A stretch of DNA of 64,000 bases from Sphingobacterium cavernae. GTDB lineage: Bacteria; Bacteroidota; Bacteroidia; Sphingobacteriales; Sphingobacteriaceae. Numbering within the stretch: position 1 is the stretch's first letter; each line of letters opens with the position of its first letter. Of this stretch, positions 17,067-25,481 are shown in pieces. Below the pieces are notes generated by a model that did no database searches, was not told where the DNA came from, and saw only the letters and a list, made by a program, of their open reading frames with translations. A program made the position numbers and the translations under genes. The stretch covers positions 219,824 to 283,823 of the forward strand of contig NZ_VIQM01000040.1 of the NCBI RefSeq assembly GCF_008520265.1, in the 5' to 3' direction.

Positions 17067-17374
17067 GAATGTGATTTTTTCCAACAACCGCGAACTCCAT
17101 CGCGATAATTGTGATATTTAGCTTTTGTTAGAGCAGAAACTCAATTGTTATTTTAATAGATTGATGTATTCTACAGACAATCAGAAAATATTCTTTCTGC
17201 GAATGAACCAATTTTTAGCCATAACGGTTGAATCTTTTGCAAAAATAATAACAAAATTTGATATTTTATTTGGTTTTTTTGAATAAATGCAAATTAAAAT
17301 TAACATATTTATATAACATGACATTGTTTAAAATTTATTAGCTTTAATTAAAAAAAATAAACTGTGAAGGGAAG
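17067..17374. other. Divergent intergenic region, Lrp regulator / 17375 gene
   Basis: This 308-bp stretch is very AT-rich, particularly between about 17240 and 17360, and must contain both divergent promoters. I could not place a convincing TTTG-N19-TAnnTTTG pair for either gene. No RNA gene or coding frame is supported. Confidence 0.5.
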
Positions 17375-18418
17375 ATGGAAATAGAGGATGTAATTATTTC
17401 ACGTAAGAAGCCTATTTATCCGGTTGGGCAAGGATTGGCAAAATATTTAAAGATGTATCAACGTGATGCAAAATTGCCTATATCTTATTTTGATTTATTG
17501 AATTTTCAGGAAACAGTGCCAGTTATGGATAAATTTGGCAACGATACTTTCTGGGAAACACCTTTATACCCACCATACATGCAAGATCAATTGTATGATG
17601 GCTTGAAAATCATTTATGCCAAGCTGAAAGCTTCGGGAAATACGCGCATAGTGCAACACAAAATCATTGATCGCATCGAATATTGTGCTTTCGGAAATAC
17701 AAGACCTTTTCGGATTCGTATTATTAATAGGCTGAATGATGTTTACGACTATTTTTATATTAAGCAAGCAGATGCTTCACGGATCTATGGCTTGGAATTG
17801 GAAGAAATTTTGTCTCCTAATCAAGTGAATTATCTCTATGATTTCGAAACCTTGGTTGAAGAGCATATCGTAGGTATTCCAGGAGATGTATTTAGTAAAA
17901 CCAGAATTACGCATCCAGATTACAACCAAACACGTATTGCTAAAGAGTTTGTGAAATTTAATGAGCGCTGCACCATAGCTTTGTTGGGTGATATGCGGGC
18001 TTATAATTTTGTGATGCAGATAACACCAGATTTTGATGATTTTCAATTTCGCATACGTGCAATAGATTTTGATCAGCAATTTTATGAAGGCAATCCGAAG
18101 GTCTATATGCCACAATTTTTCAAAGAATGTTACCCCTATGTGAAGTTGTGTATGGAGCATTTGACGGATAAAACAGTTTTGCAGTATCAGCAAGAGGAGC
18201 GTTCATCTATAGTTCATCGTGTGCGCAGCGAGCGCCATCGGATTAAAGATTTGCGGGATGCTTCAAGAGGACAGGAGTTGTCTACGCAAGAAAATATCAG
18301 GAGCTTACGCGAAGGTTATGCCAAGATTTATGCTAATGACCAATATTACCGTTGTAAAACGATGACGGATATTGTAGAATTAAATGTAAAAAACGTAGTT
18401 CGTTCGGTACAAATCTAG
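17375..18418 (+). CDS. Conserved hypothetical protein with kinase-like motifs
   Basis: A 347-residue soluble protein without a recognised family name. A run of motifs in protein-kinase/aminoglycoside-phosphotransferase order is visible. YIKQAD (K130) resembles the ATP-binding Lys. E142/E143 stand where the helix-C Glu would be, and VEEHIVG (162-168) resembles the hinge. LLGDMRAYNFVM (D206, N211) has the Asp-x4-Asn spacing of the catalytic loop, and AIDFDQQFYEG (D231) resembles the metal-binding DFG/DFD. The N-terminal 100 residues and the basic C-terminal segment (about 265-310) are unexplained. A kinase-fold function is inference only. It overlaps convergent ruvC by 4 bp. Confidence 0.6.
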   Translation: MEIEDVIISRKKPIYPVGQGLAKYLKMYQRDAKLPISYFDLLNFQETVPVMDKFGNDTFWETPLYPPYMQDQLYDGLKIIYAKLKASGNTRIVQHKIIDRIEYCAFGNTRPFRIRIINRLNDVYDYFYIKQADASRIYGLELEEILSPNQVNYLYDFETLVEEHIVGIPGDVFSKTRITHPDYNQTRIAKEFVKFNERCTIALLGDMRAYNFVMQITPDFDDFQFRIRAIDFDQQFYEGNPKVYMPQFFKECYPYVKLCMEHLTDKTVLQYQQEERSSIVHRVRSERHRIKDLRDASRGQELSTQENIRSLREGYAKIYANDQYYRCKTMTDIVELNVKNVVRSVQI

Positions 18419-18978
18419 CGTACTCTGTTTTCGTTGTCTTTGACAAAAGCAGACCAGCCCGAATAGCTTTTAGAACCCGAGGTGGTGTTTTGCTGAAAGG
18501 AATGACAAACTGCCACCGCCAAGCCATCGGTAGCATCTAAGAATTCGGGTGTTTCTTTAAATCCTAGTAAAGTTTGCAACATCGCAGCCACTTGTTCTTT
18601 GCTGGCATTACCGTTACCTGTTACAGATTGCTTAATCTTACGAGGCGAATATTCAAAAATCGGAATATCTCTACTCAGTGCTGCTGCCATTGCGACACCT
18701 TGCGCACGGCCTAGCTTCAACATGACTTGAATGTTTTTTCCATAGAATGGCGCTTCCAAGGCCACACAATCAGGATTGTATTCATCAATCAAAGCCAATA
18801 CTTTTTTAAAAATACGTTGCAACTTCAAGCCATGGTCATCCAAATGTCCCATTTTCACCACACCTAATGTTTCGAGCGAAACCTTTTTTCCGGTTTCTTT
18901 CACTACACCATAGCCTAGCACAACTGTACCGGGATCGATACCAAGAATGACACGCTCTTTGGCCTTTTGTTTTAGCAT
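18415..18978 (-). CDS. ruvC: Holliday junction endonuclease RuvC
   Basis: A 187-residue resolvase that cuts Holliday junctions symmetrically as a dimer with RuvAB. The acidic catalytic residues are visible in ILGIDPGTVVLGYG, VALEAPFYGKN and DATDGLAVAVCH (two Asp). Length is close to the usual 160-190 with a short C-terminal extension. ruvA and ruvB are not nearby. A TATTTTTG element (18983-18990) ends 4 nt before the ATG. The 3' end overlaps the stop of the preceding convergent gene by 4 bp. Confidence 0.96.
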   Translation of the reverse strand: MLKQKAKERVILGIDPGTVVLGYGVVKETGKKVSLETLGVVKMGHLDDHGLKLQRIFKKVLALIDEYNPDCVALEAPFYGKNIQVMLKLGRAQGVAMAAALSRDIPIFEYSPRKIKQSVTGNGNASKEQVAAMLQTLLGFKETPEFLDATDGLAVAVCHSFQQNTTSGSKSYSGWSAFVKDNENRVR

Positions 18979-18982
18979 ACAG

Positions 18983-18990
18983 CAAAAATA
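18983..18990 (-). promoter_or_regulatory. ruvC -7 promoter element
   Basis: Minus-strand TATTTTTG fits TAnnTTTG and ends 4 nt upstream of the ruvC ATG; no clear -33 element is seen. Confidence 0.45.
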
Positions 18991-19067
18991 CGGTTTTGCT
19001 TAGGCTTTTTATCTATTACGATTGTTTTACATAAAATTATTGTTAAAATTGTGCGACCAAAAGGAAA

Positions 19068-20045
19068 ATGCTGACAAAGACGCAAAAGAAATATTTCAAT
19101 TATACCCTCAAATTGACTATCGTTGGTTTGGCATTTTGGTTTATTTATACTAAAATCAATAATCAAAAAAATTTATTAGAATTTAAGTATCTAATCAACA
19201 GCATAAATACCACTGCTATATATTGGACAATTGGAGTTGTTGTTTTTCTAATGTTTTTAAATTGGTTTTTTGAAGTTGCTAAATGGCAATATCTGATTAG
19301 AGATTTGGAAGAATTGAATACTTGGAAAGCTGCCAAATCTGTTTTTTGTGGTTTGACATGGGCTATTTTTACACCAAACAGAATTGGCGAATACGGCGGT
19401 CGTATTATGCTATTAAAAGTAGAAAATAGAGCTAGAGGCGCTGTGTTAATGGGGGTTGGTTTGTTTGCTCAATTAGTTTTAACTAGTGTTTTTGGTGCGT
19501 TAGGTATTGCCTGGTTTGTCTCTACTTTTTTAGAAACTCCATCTGCCGTACAATTCGGGATTTGGATATTGGCAGCGATTTATGGACTTGCTTTTATATT
19601 GTTATATTTCAATGTTTATTGGGTCGATATCTTAGTAAATAGATTTAAAATGCTTCAGAAAATTCAGCCTTTTTTTGATGTGCTAAGAGAAGTAAATGTT
19701 TCTCAATTAGGTTATGTATTATTACTCTCCTTAATTCGTTTTATAATTTTCACATCACAATATATATTGTTAATGCAAGTAATTTTGCCGGATCTAGCTT
19801 TACTTCCAATGATTCTGATGATTTTTATCTTATTCTTTGTGCAGTCGGCATTACCCACGTTAGATATTTTTGATTTCAGTGTGCGCAGCTTTGTTGCGAG
19901 TAATTTGTACGCTTATATTACGACGCAAGATATTGCGGTGATGGCAATTGTTTCTTTTATTTGGTTTGTGAATCTGATTCTCCCTGCTATCATAGGATCG
20001 ATTTTTGTGTTGAATGTAAATTATTTTGGTGATAACAATTCTTAA
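19068..20045 (+). CDS. Flippase-like (LPG synthase TM / UPF0104) membrane protein
   Basis: A 325-residue polytopic membrane protein with roughly eight hydrophobic helices. The segment TWAIFTPNRIGEYGGRIMLLK is the core signature of the lysylphosphatidylglycerol synthase TM / UPF0104 family (PF03706), with conserved Pro-x-R-x-G-E. Family members include lipid-transfer and flippase-like proteins of the envelope, without the soluble aminoacyltransferase domain of MprF. It overlaps the glycosyltransferase gene by 17 bp, so the two likely act together on a lipid-linked glycan. Confidence 0.85.
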   Translation: MLTKTQKKYFNYTLKLTIVGLAFWFIYTKINNQKNLLEFKYLINSINTTAIYWTIGVVVFLMFLNWFFEVAKWQYLIRDLEELNTWKAAKSVFCGLTWAIFTPNRIGEYGGRIMLLKVENRARGAVLMGVGLFAQLVLTSVFGALGIAWFVSTFLETPSAVQFGIWILAAIYGLAFILLYFNVYWVDILVNRFKMLQKIQPFFDVLREVNVSQLGYVLLLSLIRFIIFTSQYILLMQVILPDLALLPMILMIFILFFVQSALPTLDIFDFSVRSFVASNLYAYITTQDIAVMAIVSFIWFVNLILPAIIGSIFVLNVNYFGDNNS

Positions 20046-21159
20046 TCTCATCCTGACTCTCTGTGCACTTGTTTATGTGCTGATCGTGATTTATTTGCGC
20101 AAAGGATGGTCAACTATTCCATTTTTTTTGGCAGATAAAACATCTGATAAAAGGGTTTCTATTCTTATTGCTGCGCGTAATGAGGAGCAAAATATTGCAA
20201 GAACTATTGATGCTATATTAAATCAAAATTATCCCACTTCACAATTGGAATTAATCATTGTTGATGATCATTCTACAGATAGAACAGCCGAAATCGTTCG
20301 TTCTTATGGAGATAGAGGCGTCAAATTGTTGCAATTGCAAATAGGTGATAAGCTCAATTCGTACAAAAAGTATGCAATCGCGAAGGCGATAGAAATGGCA
20401 TCGGGCGAAATAATTGTTACAACAGATGCGGATTGTCGAATGGGACGCAATTGGATTCGGACAATTATGGCTTATTTTGATCAAAACAATAGTTTTTTGG
20501 TTTCTTCGCCAGTAGCCTATTCCGAAGAAAAGTCGAAATTCGAGGAATTGCAAACGCTAGAATTTTTGTATTTAATTGGTCTTGGCGCTGCAGGAATCGG
20601 AAACGGCAATCCAACGACTTGCAACGGTGCAAATTTAGCCTACCGTCGTGATGTTTTTTTTGAAATGGGTGGTTTCAAAGGGATTGATAATTTGGCGTCT
20701 GGGGATGATGAGCTTTTCTTGCATAAAGTAGCGGAAAAGTATGCAGATAGAATTGGTTTTTGCAAATCCCGTGAAGCAATTGTGTATACCGATGCGAAAC
20801 CTGATTTGGCTTCGTTTATTAGTCAACGTAAACGTTGGGCTTCAAAAAGTACAAAGTACAAAGACAAGAAGGTAATTGTGTTGGGTGTCTGTATTTGGTT
20901 GTTCAATTTGGCTTTAATATGCTCGTTGCTGGGATTTCTAGTTTTATTGCCTGCTCAAAATGGGTGGCTATTGACGGCATTTGGCTTAAAGATGTTTGTA
21001 GAATTGCTGTTTATGATTCCAGTTTTATCTTTTGCTAAAAGATCTGAATTACTTAAATATTTACCGTTTCTGACGGTCATCCATACTTTTTACCTCATCT
21101 ATATAGGTGTAGCGGGAAATATTGGAAAATACGATTGGAAGGGCAGACAGGTTAATTAA
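20029..21159 (+). CDS. Family 2 glycosyltransferase, membrane-anchored
   Basis: About 376 residues: an N-terminal membrane helix, a GT-A catalytic domain (about 40-270) and three or four C-terminal membrane helices. GT2 motifs are VSILIAARNEEQNI, IIVDDHSTDRTAEI, TDADCRMG (DxD-type metal site), ASGDDELFL and QRKRWASK (Q-x-x-RW, typical of processive or inverting GT2 enzymes). It probably transfers a sugar to a lipid or polymer on the cytosolic face. The start is uncertain: GTG at 20029 or TTG at 20026, both overlapping the flippase-like gene; no ATG is available. Confidence 0.88.
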   Translation: MITILNLILTLCALVYVLIVIYLRKGWSTIPFFLADKTSDKRVSILIAARNEEQNIARTIDAILNQNYPTSQLELIIVDDHSTDRTAEIVRSYGDRGVKLLQLQIGDKLNSYKKYAIAKAIEMASGEIIVTTDADCRMGRNWIRTIMAYFDQNNSFLVSSPVAYSEEKSKFEELQTLEFLYLIGLGAAGIGNGNPTTCNGANLAYRRDVFFEMGGFKGIDNLASGDDELFLHKVAEKYADRIGFCKSREAIVYTDAKPDLASFISQRKRWASKSTKYKDKKVIVLGVCIWLFNLALICSLLGFLVLLPAQNGWLLTAFGLKMFVELLFMIPVLSFAKRSELLKYLPFLTVIHTFYLIYIGVAGNIGKYDWKGRQVN

Positions 21160-21893
21160 CCTTCTACCTTGGCGCGAACTGTATCTTCTGCTAATTGCAC
21201 AATTTCTTCCAAAGATAGGCCTTCAGTTTTCAATGGATCTAATATTTCCCACTTCAATGGCGTGAAAGGTCTTAAGGGAAACATGCTATAACTCGTCATT
21301 TCGTAAGACCCTGTGATCGCCACAGGAACAATCAATGCACTTGGATTTTTCTTCACTAACGTCGCAATCCCGCCAATATTAAAATGTTTCATTTTACCAT
21401 TTCGCGTTCGCGTACCCTCTGGAAATATGAAGGCAGACCAATTTTTCTGTTTCATATTATTCGCCAGTTTCAATATTTCTGCAATTGATTGTTTTGGATC
21501 TTTACGGTCAATATTAGCAGCACCACCATGTTTCAAATTAAACGATATGCTCGGTATTCCAGCTGTTGCTAACTCAATTTTGGAGATAAACTTGCCGTGA
21601 AATCGGCGTAGAAAATAAATCATCGCTGGTATGTCGTACGTGCTTTGGTGATTTGCAACGAAAATAATGGGTGTATTTAGCGGTAAATTCTTGTTGTCAA
21701 TAAATGTAACTGTATTGAAAAGAATATAATTACAGTGTGTCAAGAAGAAATTAAGGATATCTACACTTCTTTTGTGCGCTGAATAACCTCCAACTTTCAA
21801 GCATACCCACTGAATAGGATGGAAAATAATCAACAGAAGGGCAAAAGCCAAATAAAATATTGGGGTAAGAATAAATCCTAAAATTTTTCTCAT
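21156..21893 (-). CDS. plsC: 1-acyl-sn-glycerol-3-phosphate acyltransferase
   Basis: A 245-residue membrane-associated acyltransferase that converts lysophosphatidate to phosphatidate in phospholipid synthesis. The catalytic H-x4-D motif is NHQSTYD and the glycerophosphate-binding motif is FPEGTRTRNG, in the expected order; an N-terminal hydrophobic helix is present. I chose the ATG at 21893; a GTG at 21905 adds four residues. It is convergent with the GT2 gene with a 4-bp overlap. The symbol is by family; other PlsC-type paralogues may exist elsewhere. Confidence 0.9.
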   Translation of the reverse strand: MRKILGFILTPIFYLAFALLLIIFHPIQWVCLKVGGYSAHKRSVDILNFFLTHCNYILFNTVTFIDNKNLPLNTPIIFVANHQSTYDIPAMIYFLRRFHGKFISKIELATAGIPSISFNLKHGGAANIDRKDPKQSIAEILKLANNMKQKNWSAFIFPEGTRTRNGKMKHFNIGGIATLVKKNPSALIVPVAITGSYEMTSYSMFPLRPFTPLKWEILDPLKTEGLSLEEIVQLAEDTVRAKVEG

Positions 21894-22002
21894 GTTTCGA
21901 TTCACTTAAAATTTAGCAAATATAAACATAAGGTTTCGAGTATAGAAAACAACTTTACGGCTTAATATTTGGAATAAAATATTCAATAATATTAATGTAT
22001 TG

Positions 22003-22033
22003 TTTAATATAATTTAATTTATTTTTATATTTG
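22003..22033 (+). promoter_or_regulatory. Promoter of the DUF2089 cassette
   Basis: TTTA (22003-22006), a 19-nt spacer and TATATTTG (22026-22033) match the Bacteroidota TTTG-N19-TAnnTTTG pattern, 20 nt upstream of the ATG at 22054. Confidence 0.6.
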
Positions 22034-22053
22034 TTTATAAAAATATTATAAAC
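22033..22053. promoter_or_regulatory. Operator-like perfect palindrome
   Basis: GTTTATAA (22033-22040) and TTATAAAC (22046-22053) are exact inverted repeats around a 5-nt centre. They occupy precisely the space between the -7 element and the start codon of the DUF2089 gene, a classic position for autorepression. Confidence 0.5.
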
Positions 22054-22326
22054 ATGAAGTTGCCTGTACAATGTCCTAGTTGTGAAAAAAAACTCAGTGT
22101 ATCCAAATTGGTATGTCAAACTTGCGAAACTGAAGTTCTCGGTAAATATGGAATGCCTTTATTTATGCAGTTGTCGACGGAGGAGCAGGAGTTTATTTTA
22201 GAGTTCTTAGTGAGCTCAGGAAGTCTAAAAGAAATGGCTAATAAGATGGGAAAAAGTTATCCAACGGTTCGCAATAAGTTGGATGATTTGATTGTGAAAA
22301 TAACAAGTTTGAGAGATGAGAAATAG
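22054..22326 (+). CDS. DUF2089 family predicted transcriptional regulator
   Basis: A 90-residue protein with an N-terminal zinc-ribbon-like pattern (CPSC near residue 8 and CQTC near residue 27) and a C-terminal helix-turn-helix (LSTEEQEFILEFLVSSGSL, KEMANKMGKSYPTVRNKLDD). This is the DUF2089 layout. The conserved recognition-helix stretch suggests DNA binding, probably as a dimer on the palindrome just upstream. It heads a tightly packed four-gene unit: the next frame overlaps it by 11 bp. Confidence 0.85.
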   Translation: MKLPVQCPSCEKKLSVSKLVCQTCETEVLGKYGMPLFMQLSTEEQEFILEFLVSSGSLKEMANKMGKSYPTVRNKLDDLIVKITSLRDEK

Positions 22327-22786
22327 TGTGTATACAGAAAAACAAAGTTTTTGGACATGGTGGCTTATCTTGTTATTTGTCCTAATATGGATGATGCAGC
22401 TACAATCCATATACGTTAGCGATTGGAAGATTGATAATTCCAACTATGTTGAGTTGGGAATTCTTTTGTGTGTTCTTCTATTTTTCTTATTCGTTCGTTT
22501 GCATACAGAAATTGACGAAAGAGGAATTAGCATTAAGTTTTTCCCTTTTGTACGAAAGAAAGTCTGGCTTTGGGAAGATATTGATGATCTTTATATCAAA
22601 GAATATTCGATCACAGATTATGGAGGTTGGGGTTATCGGGTAGGTAAAAATGGGACAGCCTACAATACAAAAGGCAAATATGGCTTACAATTGTTGCTTA
22701 AAAATGGTGCGCGCGTAATGATAGGTACGCAGAATCATGAAGAATTACAGCATATAATCGAAACATTCAGAAAAACGAAATCATGA
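22316..22786 (+). CDS. Two-helix membrane protein with PH-like domain
   Basis: A 156-residue protein with two adjacent transmembrane helices (about 13-32 and 45-63) and a soluble C-terminal domain of beta strands ending in an amphipathic helix. Phrases such as VWLWEDIDDLYIKEY, DYGGWGYRVG and GARVMIGTQNHEEL resemble small bacterial PH-like (bPH/DUF6141-type) domains. No enzyme motif is visible. It overlaps the DUF2089 gene by 11 bp and the next gene by 4 bp, so it is probably translationally coupled and functionally linked to the regulator. Confidence 0.65.
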   Translation: MRNSVYTEKQSFWTWWLILLFVLIWMMQLQSIYVSDWKIDNSNYVELGILLCVLLFFLFVRLHTEIDERGISIKFFPFVRKKVWLWEDIDDLYIKEYSITDYGGWGYRVGKNGTAYNTKGKYGLQLLLKNGARVMIGTQNHEELQHIIETFRKTKS

Positions 22787-23370
22787 AAACCTTAACCAAT
22801 CCGTTTGAAATTTATAGAGAAAGAAATTTACTGATTATAGGTGTGGTATTTGCGATATTGACTGGGTTAGTTTCCAGTTATACCAGTCACTTGCTATTCG
22901 GCTCTCTAAAGGTAATCAGCAACCAAAAACAATTGTGGTATGAAGCGATTCTCAATATTGCCATTACATTATTGAGCAATACAATAATGTTGTATGTATT
23001 TGCAAGACTGCGTTATGTAAAAACTCGTTTTGTCGATGTGATAAATGTCGTATTGGTTTCTCATCTCGTATTATATCTAATGCTGTGTTTGACGGTGTTG
23101 CCTCTTGTGCAAAATGCAGTTACTGCTGTAGAATTGGAAATATTGGATAAGGGTTTTGCAGCTCCAGAACTTTCGAAGGTACATATGATTACCTTGGTAG
23201 GTTTTGGTCTAGTTGTGATAAGTCTTTTATTCTATTTCTTCTATTTGCTCGTAGTCGGAATGAAAATTGCAATGAATAGCAAACGTAAACTGGATGTATT
23301 CTTACTTATTCTGTTAGTTTTTGTTTGGAATACTATTTTACAATTTTTAAATCCGTTTTTAACGACATGA
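22783..23370 (+). CDS. Polytopic membrane protein, Yip1-like
   Basis: A 195-residue protein with about five membrane helices and a short N terminus MKTLTNPFEIYRER. The N-terminal NPFE motif before the first helix and the helix spacing are reminiscent of YIP1-family proteins, but similarity is weak and I would not assign a function. It lies third in the DUF2089 cassette and overlaps both neighbours by 4 bp (ATGA type), indicating translational coupling. Confidence 0.6.
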   Translation: MKTLTNPFEIYRERNLLIIGVVFAILTGLVSSYTSHLLFGSLKVISNQKQLWYEAILNIAITLLSNTIMLYVFARLRYVKTRFVDVINVVLVSHLVLYLMLCLTVLPLVQNAVTAVELEILDKGFAAPELSKVHMITLVGFGLVVISLLFYFFYLLVVGMKIAMNSKRKLDVFLLILLVFVWNTILQFLNPFLTT

Positions 23371-24728
23371 AATATTTAAGTATAGTTCTTTTTTTAGTAC
23401 TGCAATCTTGTGTGGGGTTTAGTCAAGATTTGATTGGAATTTGGTCGGGAAAGTTGGATTTTGGCGTGCAAAAGTTATCATTTGTAGTGCATATCAATCA
23501 GACAGATGGCAAGTGGATAGCCAAAGCGGACAGCCCAGATCAATCGGCATTTGGAATTCCATTCCAGATTGACGTAAAAGGTGATTCTATCTTTCTAAAT
23601 AATCCGAAAGGCATTAGCTTAAAACTTAAACATAGTGAGGATGATAAATTAAAAGGTCATTTTTCTCAAAATGGCATGACTATTCCTGTGGTACTTGTAA
23701 AAGGTGCTGTGATCATTCAGCCTAAAAGTTCAGTGAAATTTCAGACTCCAAAACCACCTTATGCTTATGATACTGTGGATGTGGTTATTCCCAATATCTA
23801 TTCTGACATTAATTTGGCGGGAACAATAACTAAACCCAAAGCAAAAGGTAAATATCCAGCCGTCATTCTTGTTACAGGGTCTGGTCCACAAGATCGCGAT
23901 GAAACATTATTTGGACACAAACCTTTTAAAGTGTTGGCAGATTATTTAACCCAAAATGGAATTATTGTACTACGTTACGATGATCGCGGGGTAAATAAAA
24001 GTGGTGGCTCTTTTGAAAAGTCGACGATTGATGATTTCAGTAAAGATGCGTTATCTGCATTGGATTTTTTGAAAAAACAACCAAATGTTGATATCAATAA
24101 GATTGGGATTATTGGTCATAGTGAGGGCGGTTTGATTGCAAATTTGTTAGCGGGACAGGGAGTTCCAAATCTTTCTTTTATTGTGACATTGGCTGCTCCT
24201 ACAATTCCTATTCGGGATTTGATGGTGGAACAATTGTATAGTGTAGGTAAATCAGAAGGAATGTCAGAATTCCAGTTGGCAATGGCCAAGGAAATCAATA
24301 AAAAGAACTTTGATGTAGTCAAAAGTAATCTGAATACGGATGAAGCCTATGTGCAATTGAAAAAAAATATGAACATAGTGGAGGAGACTGATAAAAATGC
24401 GGCTATTCGAAAAGAAATGTTAACCTTATTAGCTCCAGCTTATCGCTATTTTGTGCGCATCGATCCAACAAATTTTATCAAAAAGATTTATATTCCTGTT
24501 TTTGGGGCATTTGGAACGTTGGATGTACAAGTGCCATCTACGTTGAATCTTAGAGGATATTACGATAATCTTCCAAAAAATTCAATGACAGTTCTAAAAG
24601 AATACGATGGAATGAATCACTTATTTCAAAGGGCTAATACTGGCAAAGTTTCGGAATATGCACAAATTGATGAAACCATAAATGAACAAGTACTTGAGGA
24701 TATAGCAGGGTGGATAAAGGGATTGTAA
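23367..24728 (+). CDS. Secreted alpha/beta hydrolase
   Basis: A 453-residue protein. A signal peptide (MKYLSIVLFLVLQSCVGFSQ) leads to a small N-terminal beta domain beginning LIGIWSGKLDFG (about 20-130), then an alpha/beta hydrolase domain with the oxyanion stretch LVTGSGPQDRDE, the RYDDRGVNKSGGS motif and the nucleophile elbow GHSEGG. The catalytic Asp and His probably lie in FGTLDVQVP and GMNHLFQ. Such proteins are peptidase/esterase-like, of unknown substrate. The ATG at 23367 overlaps the preceding stop (ATGA), which rules out the longer frame from 23325. It ends the operon. Confidence 0.88.
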   Translation: MKYLSIVLFLVLQSCVGFSQDLIGIWSGKLDFGVQKLSFVVHINQTDGKWIAKADSPDQSAFGIPFQIDVKGDSIFLNNPKGISLKLKHSEDDKLKGHFSQNGMTIPVVLVKGAVIIQPKSSVKFQTPKPPYAYDTVDVVIPNIYSDINLAGTITKPKAKGKYPAVILVTGSGPQDRDETLFGHKPFKVLADYLTQNGIIVLRYDDRGVNKSGGSFEKSTIDDFSKDALSALDFLKKQPNVDINKIGIIGHSEGGLIANLLAGQGVPNLSFIVTLAAPTIPIRDLMVEQLYSVGKSEGMSEFQLAMAKEINKKNFDVVKSNLNTDEAYVQLKKNMNIVEETDKNAAIRKEMLTLLAPAYRYFVRIDPTNFIKKIYIPVFGAFGTLDVQVPSTLNLRGYYDNLPKNSMTVLKEYDGMNHLFQRANTGKVSEYAQIDETINEQVLEDIAGWIKGL

Positions 24729-24731
24729 ACG

Positions 24732-24770
24732 AGATTCGCCAATCAAAGTAATGATTGGCGAATCTTTTTT
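24732..24770. terminator. Bidirectional intrinsic terminator
   Basis: A stem of at least 13 bp (AGATTCGCCAATCA / TGATTGGCGAATCT) with a six-base loop is followed by T6. It ends the hydrolase operon and lies against the stop of the convergent SDR gene at 24769. Confidence 0.92.
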
Positions 24771-25479
24771 AAGGTGTCGTATTCGATACAGGTAGTATTT
24801 TACCGTTGTAGAATTTGCTCCCATTTTGGGCAAATTCAGCTACATAACGACCCATTTCGAAAGCCAAAGTTCCTGCTTCCAAACCTGGAAAAGCAGCTTC
24901 AAACATTTCTGTCTGGGATGATCCTAATGCCAAACAATTTACCTTTATATTCTTGTCTTTAAATTCTTCAGCTAGGGATTCTGTTAAGATTGCCAAAGCA
25001 CCTTTACTTGCCGAGTAAGCACTTAAGCCAGCAAATTTCGATGACCCCTGAAAACCTCCCATACTGCTGATATTCACGATATGCCCTCCTTCTGTCATCA
25101 AAGGTGTAATATGTTTAATCATATTGATGTGTCCTAATAAATTGGATTGGAGCATTTGTGCGAAGTCTTCTGTTGAAGTTTCCAAGAACGGCTTATTTAT
25201 CAGTGCACCAGCATTATTAATCAAAATATCAACTTTGTCAAATTTAGATTTAATGAATGGAACTAGAGAGTCAGCATAATTATCATAAACAATGTCAAAT
25301 TGTGCTGGGTACAACTTTCCGCCATCAAAATTTAAGTCCGAAGATATTTCGTGCAATCGACGCAATTTGTCAGCAGATCGTGCCAAAGCTATTACATTAT
25401 TTTCTTTGTTTGACGTCAAATCTAGGACTGTTTCGAAACCAATTCCACTGCTCGCTCCTGTAATAATAATATTTGCCAT
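24769..25479 (-). CDS. Short-chain dehydrogenase/reductase
   Basis: A 236-residue SDR enzyme with a Rossmann fold. The cofactor motif is TGASSGIGF at the N terminus, the NNAG motif is LINNAGALIN, the catalytic Ser lies in VNISSMGG and the Tyr-x3-Lys is YSASKGA. Length fits the classical SDR subfamily. The substrate cannot be deduced. The gene starts 2 bp after the stop of the second flippase-like gene on this strand, so the two form an operon. Confidence 0.92.
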   Translation of the reverse strand: MANIIITGASSGIGFETVLDLTSNKENNVIALARSADKLRRLHEISSDLNFDGGKLYPAQFDIVYDNYADSLVPFIKSKFDKVDILINNAGALINKPFLETSTEDFAQMLQSNLLGHINMIKHITPLMTEGGHIVNISSMGGFQGSSKFAGLSAYSASKGALAILTESLAEEFKDKNIKVNCLALGSSQTEMFEAAFPGLEAGTLAFEMGRYVAEFAQNGSKFYNGKILPVSNTTP

Positions 25480-25481
25480 GA

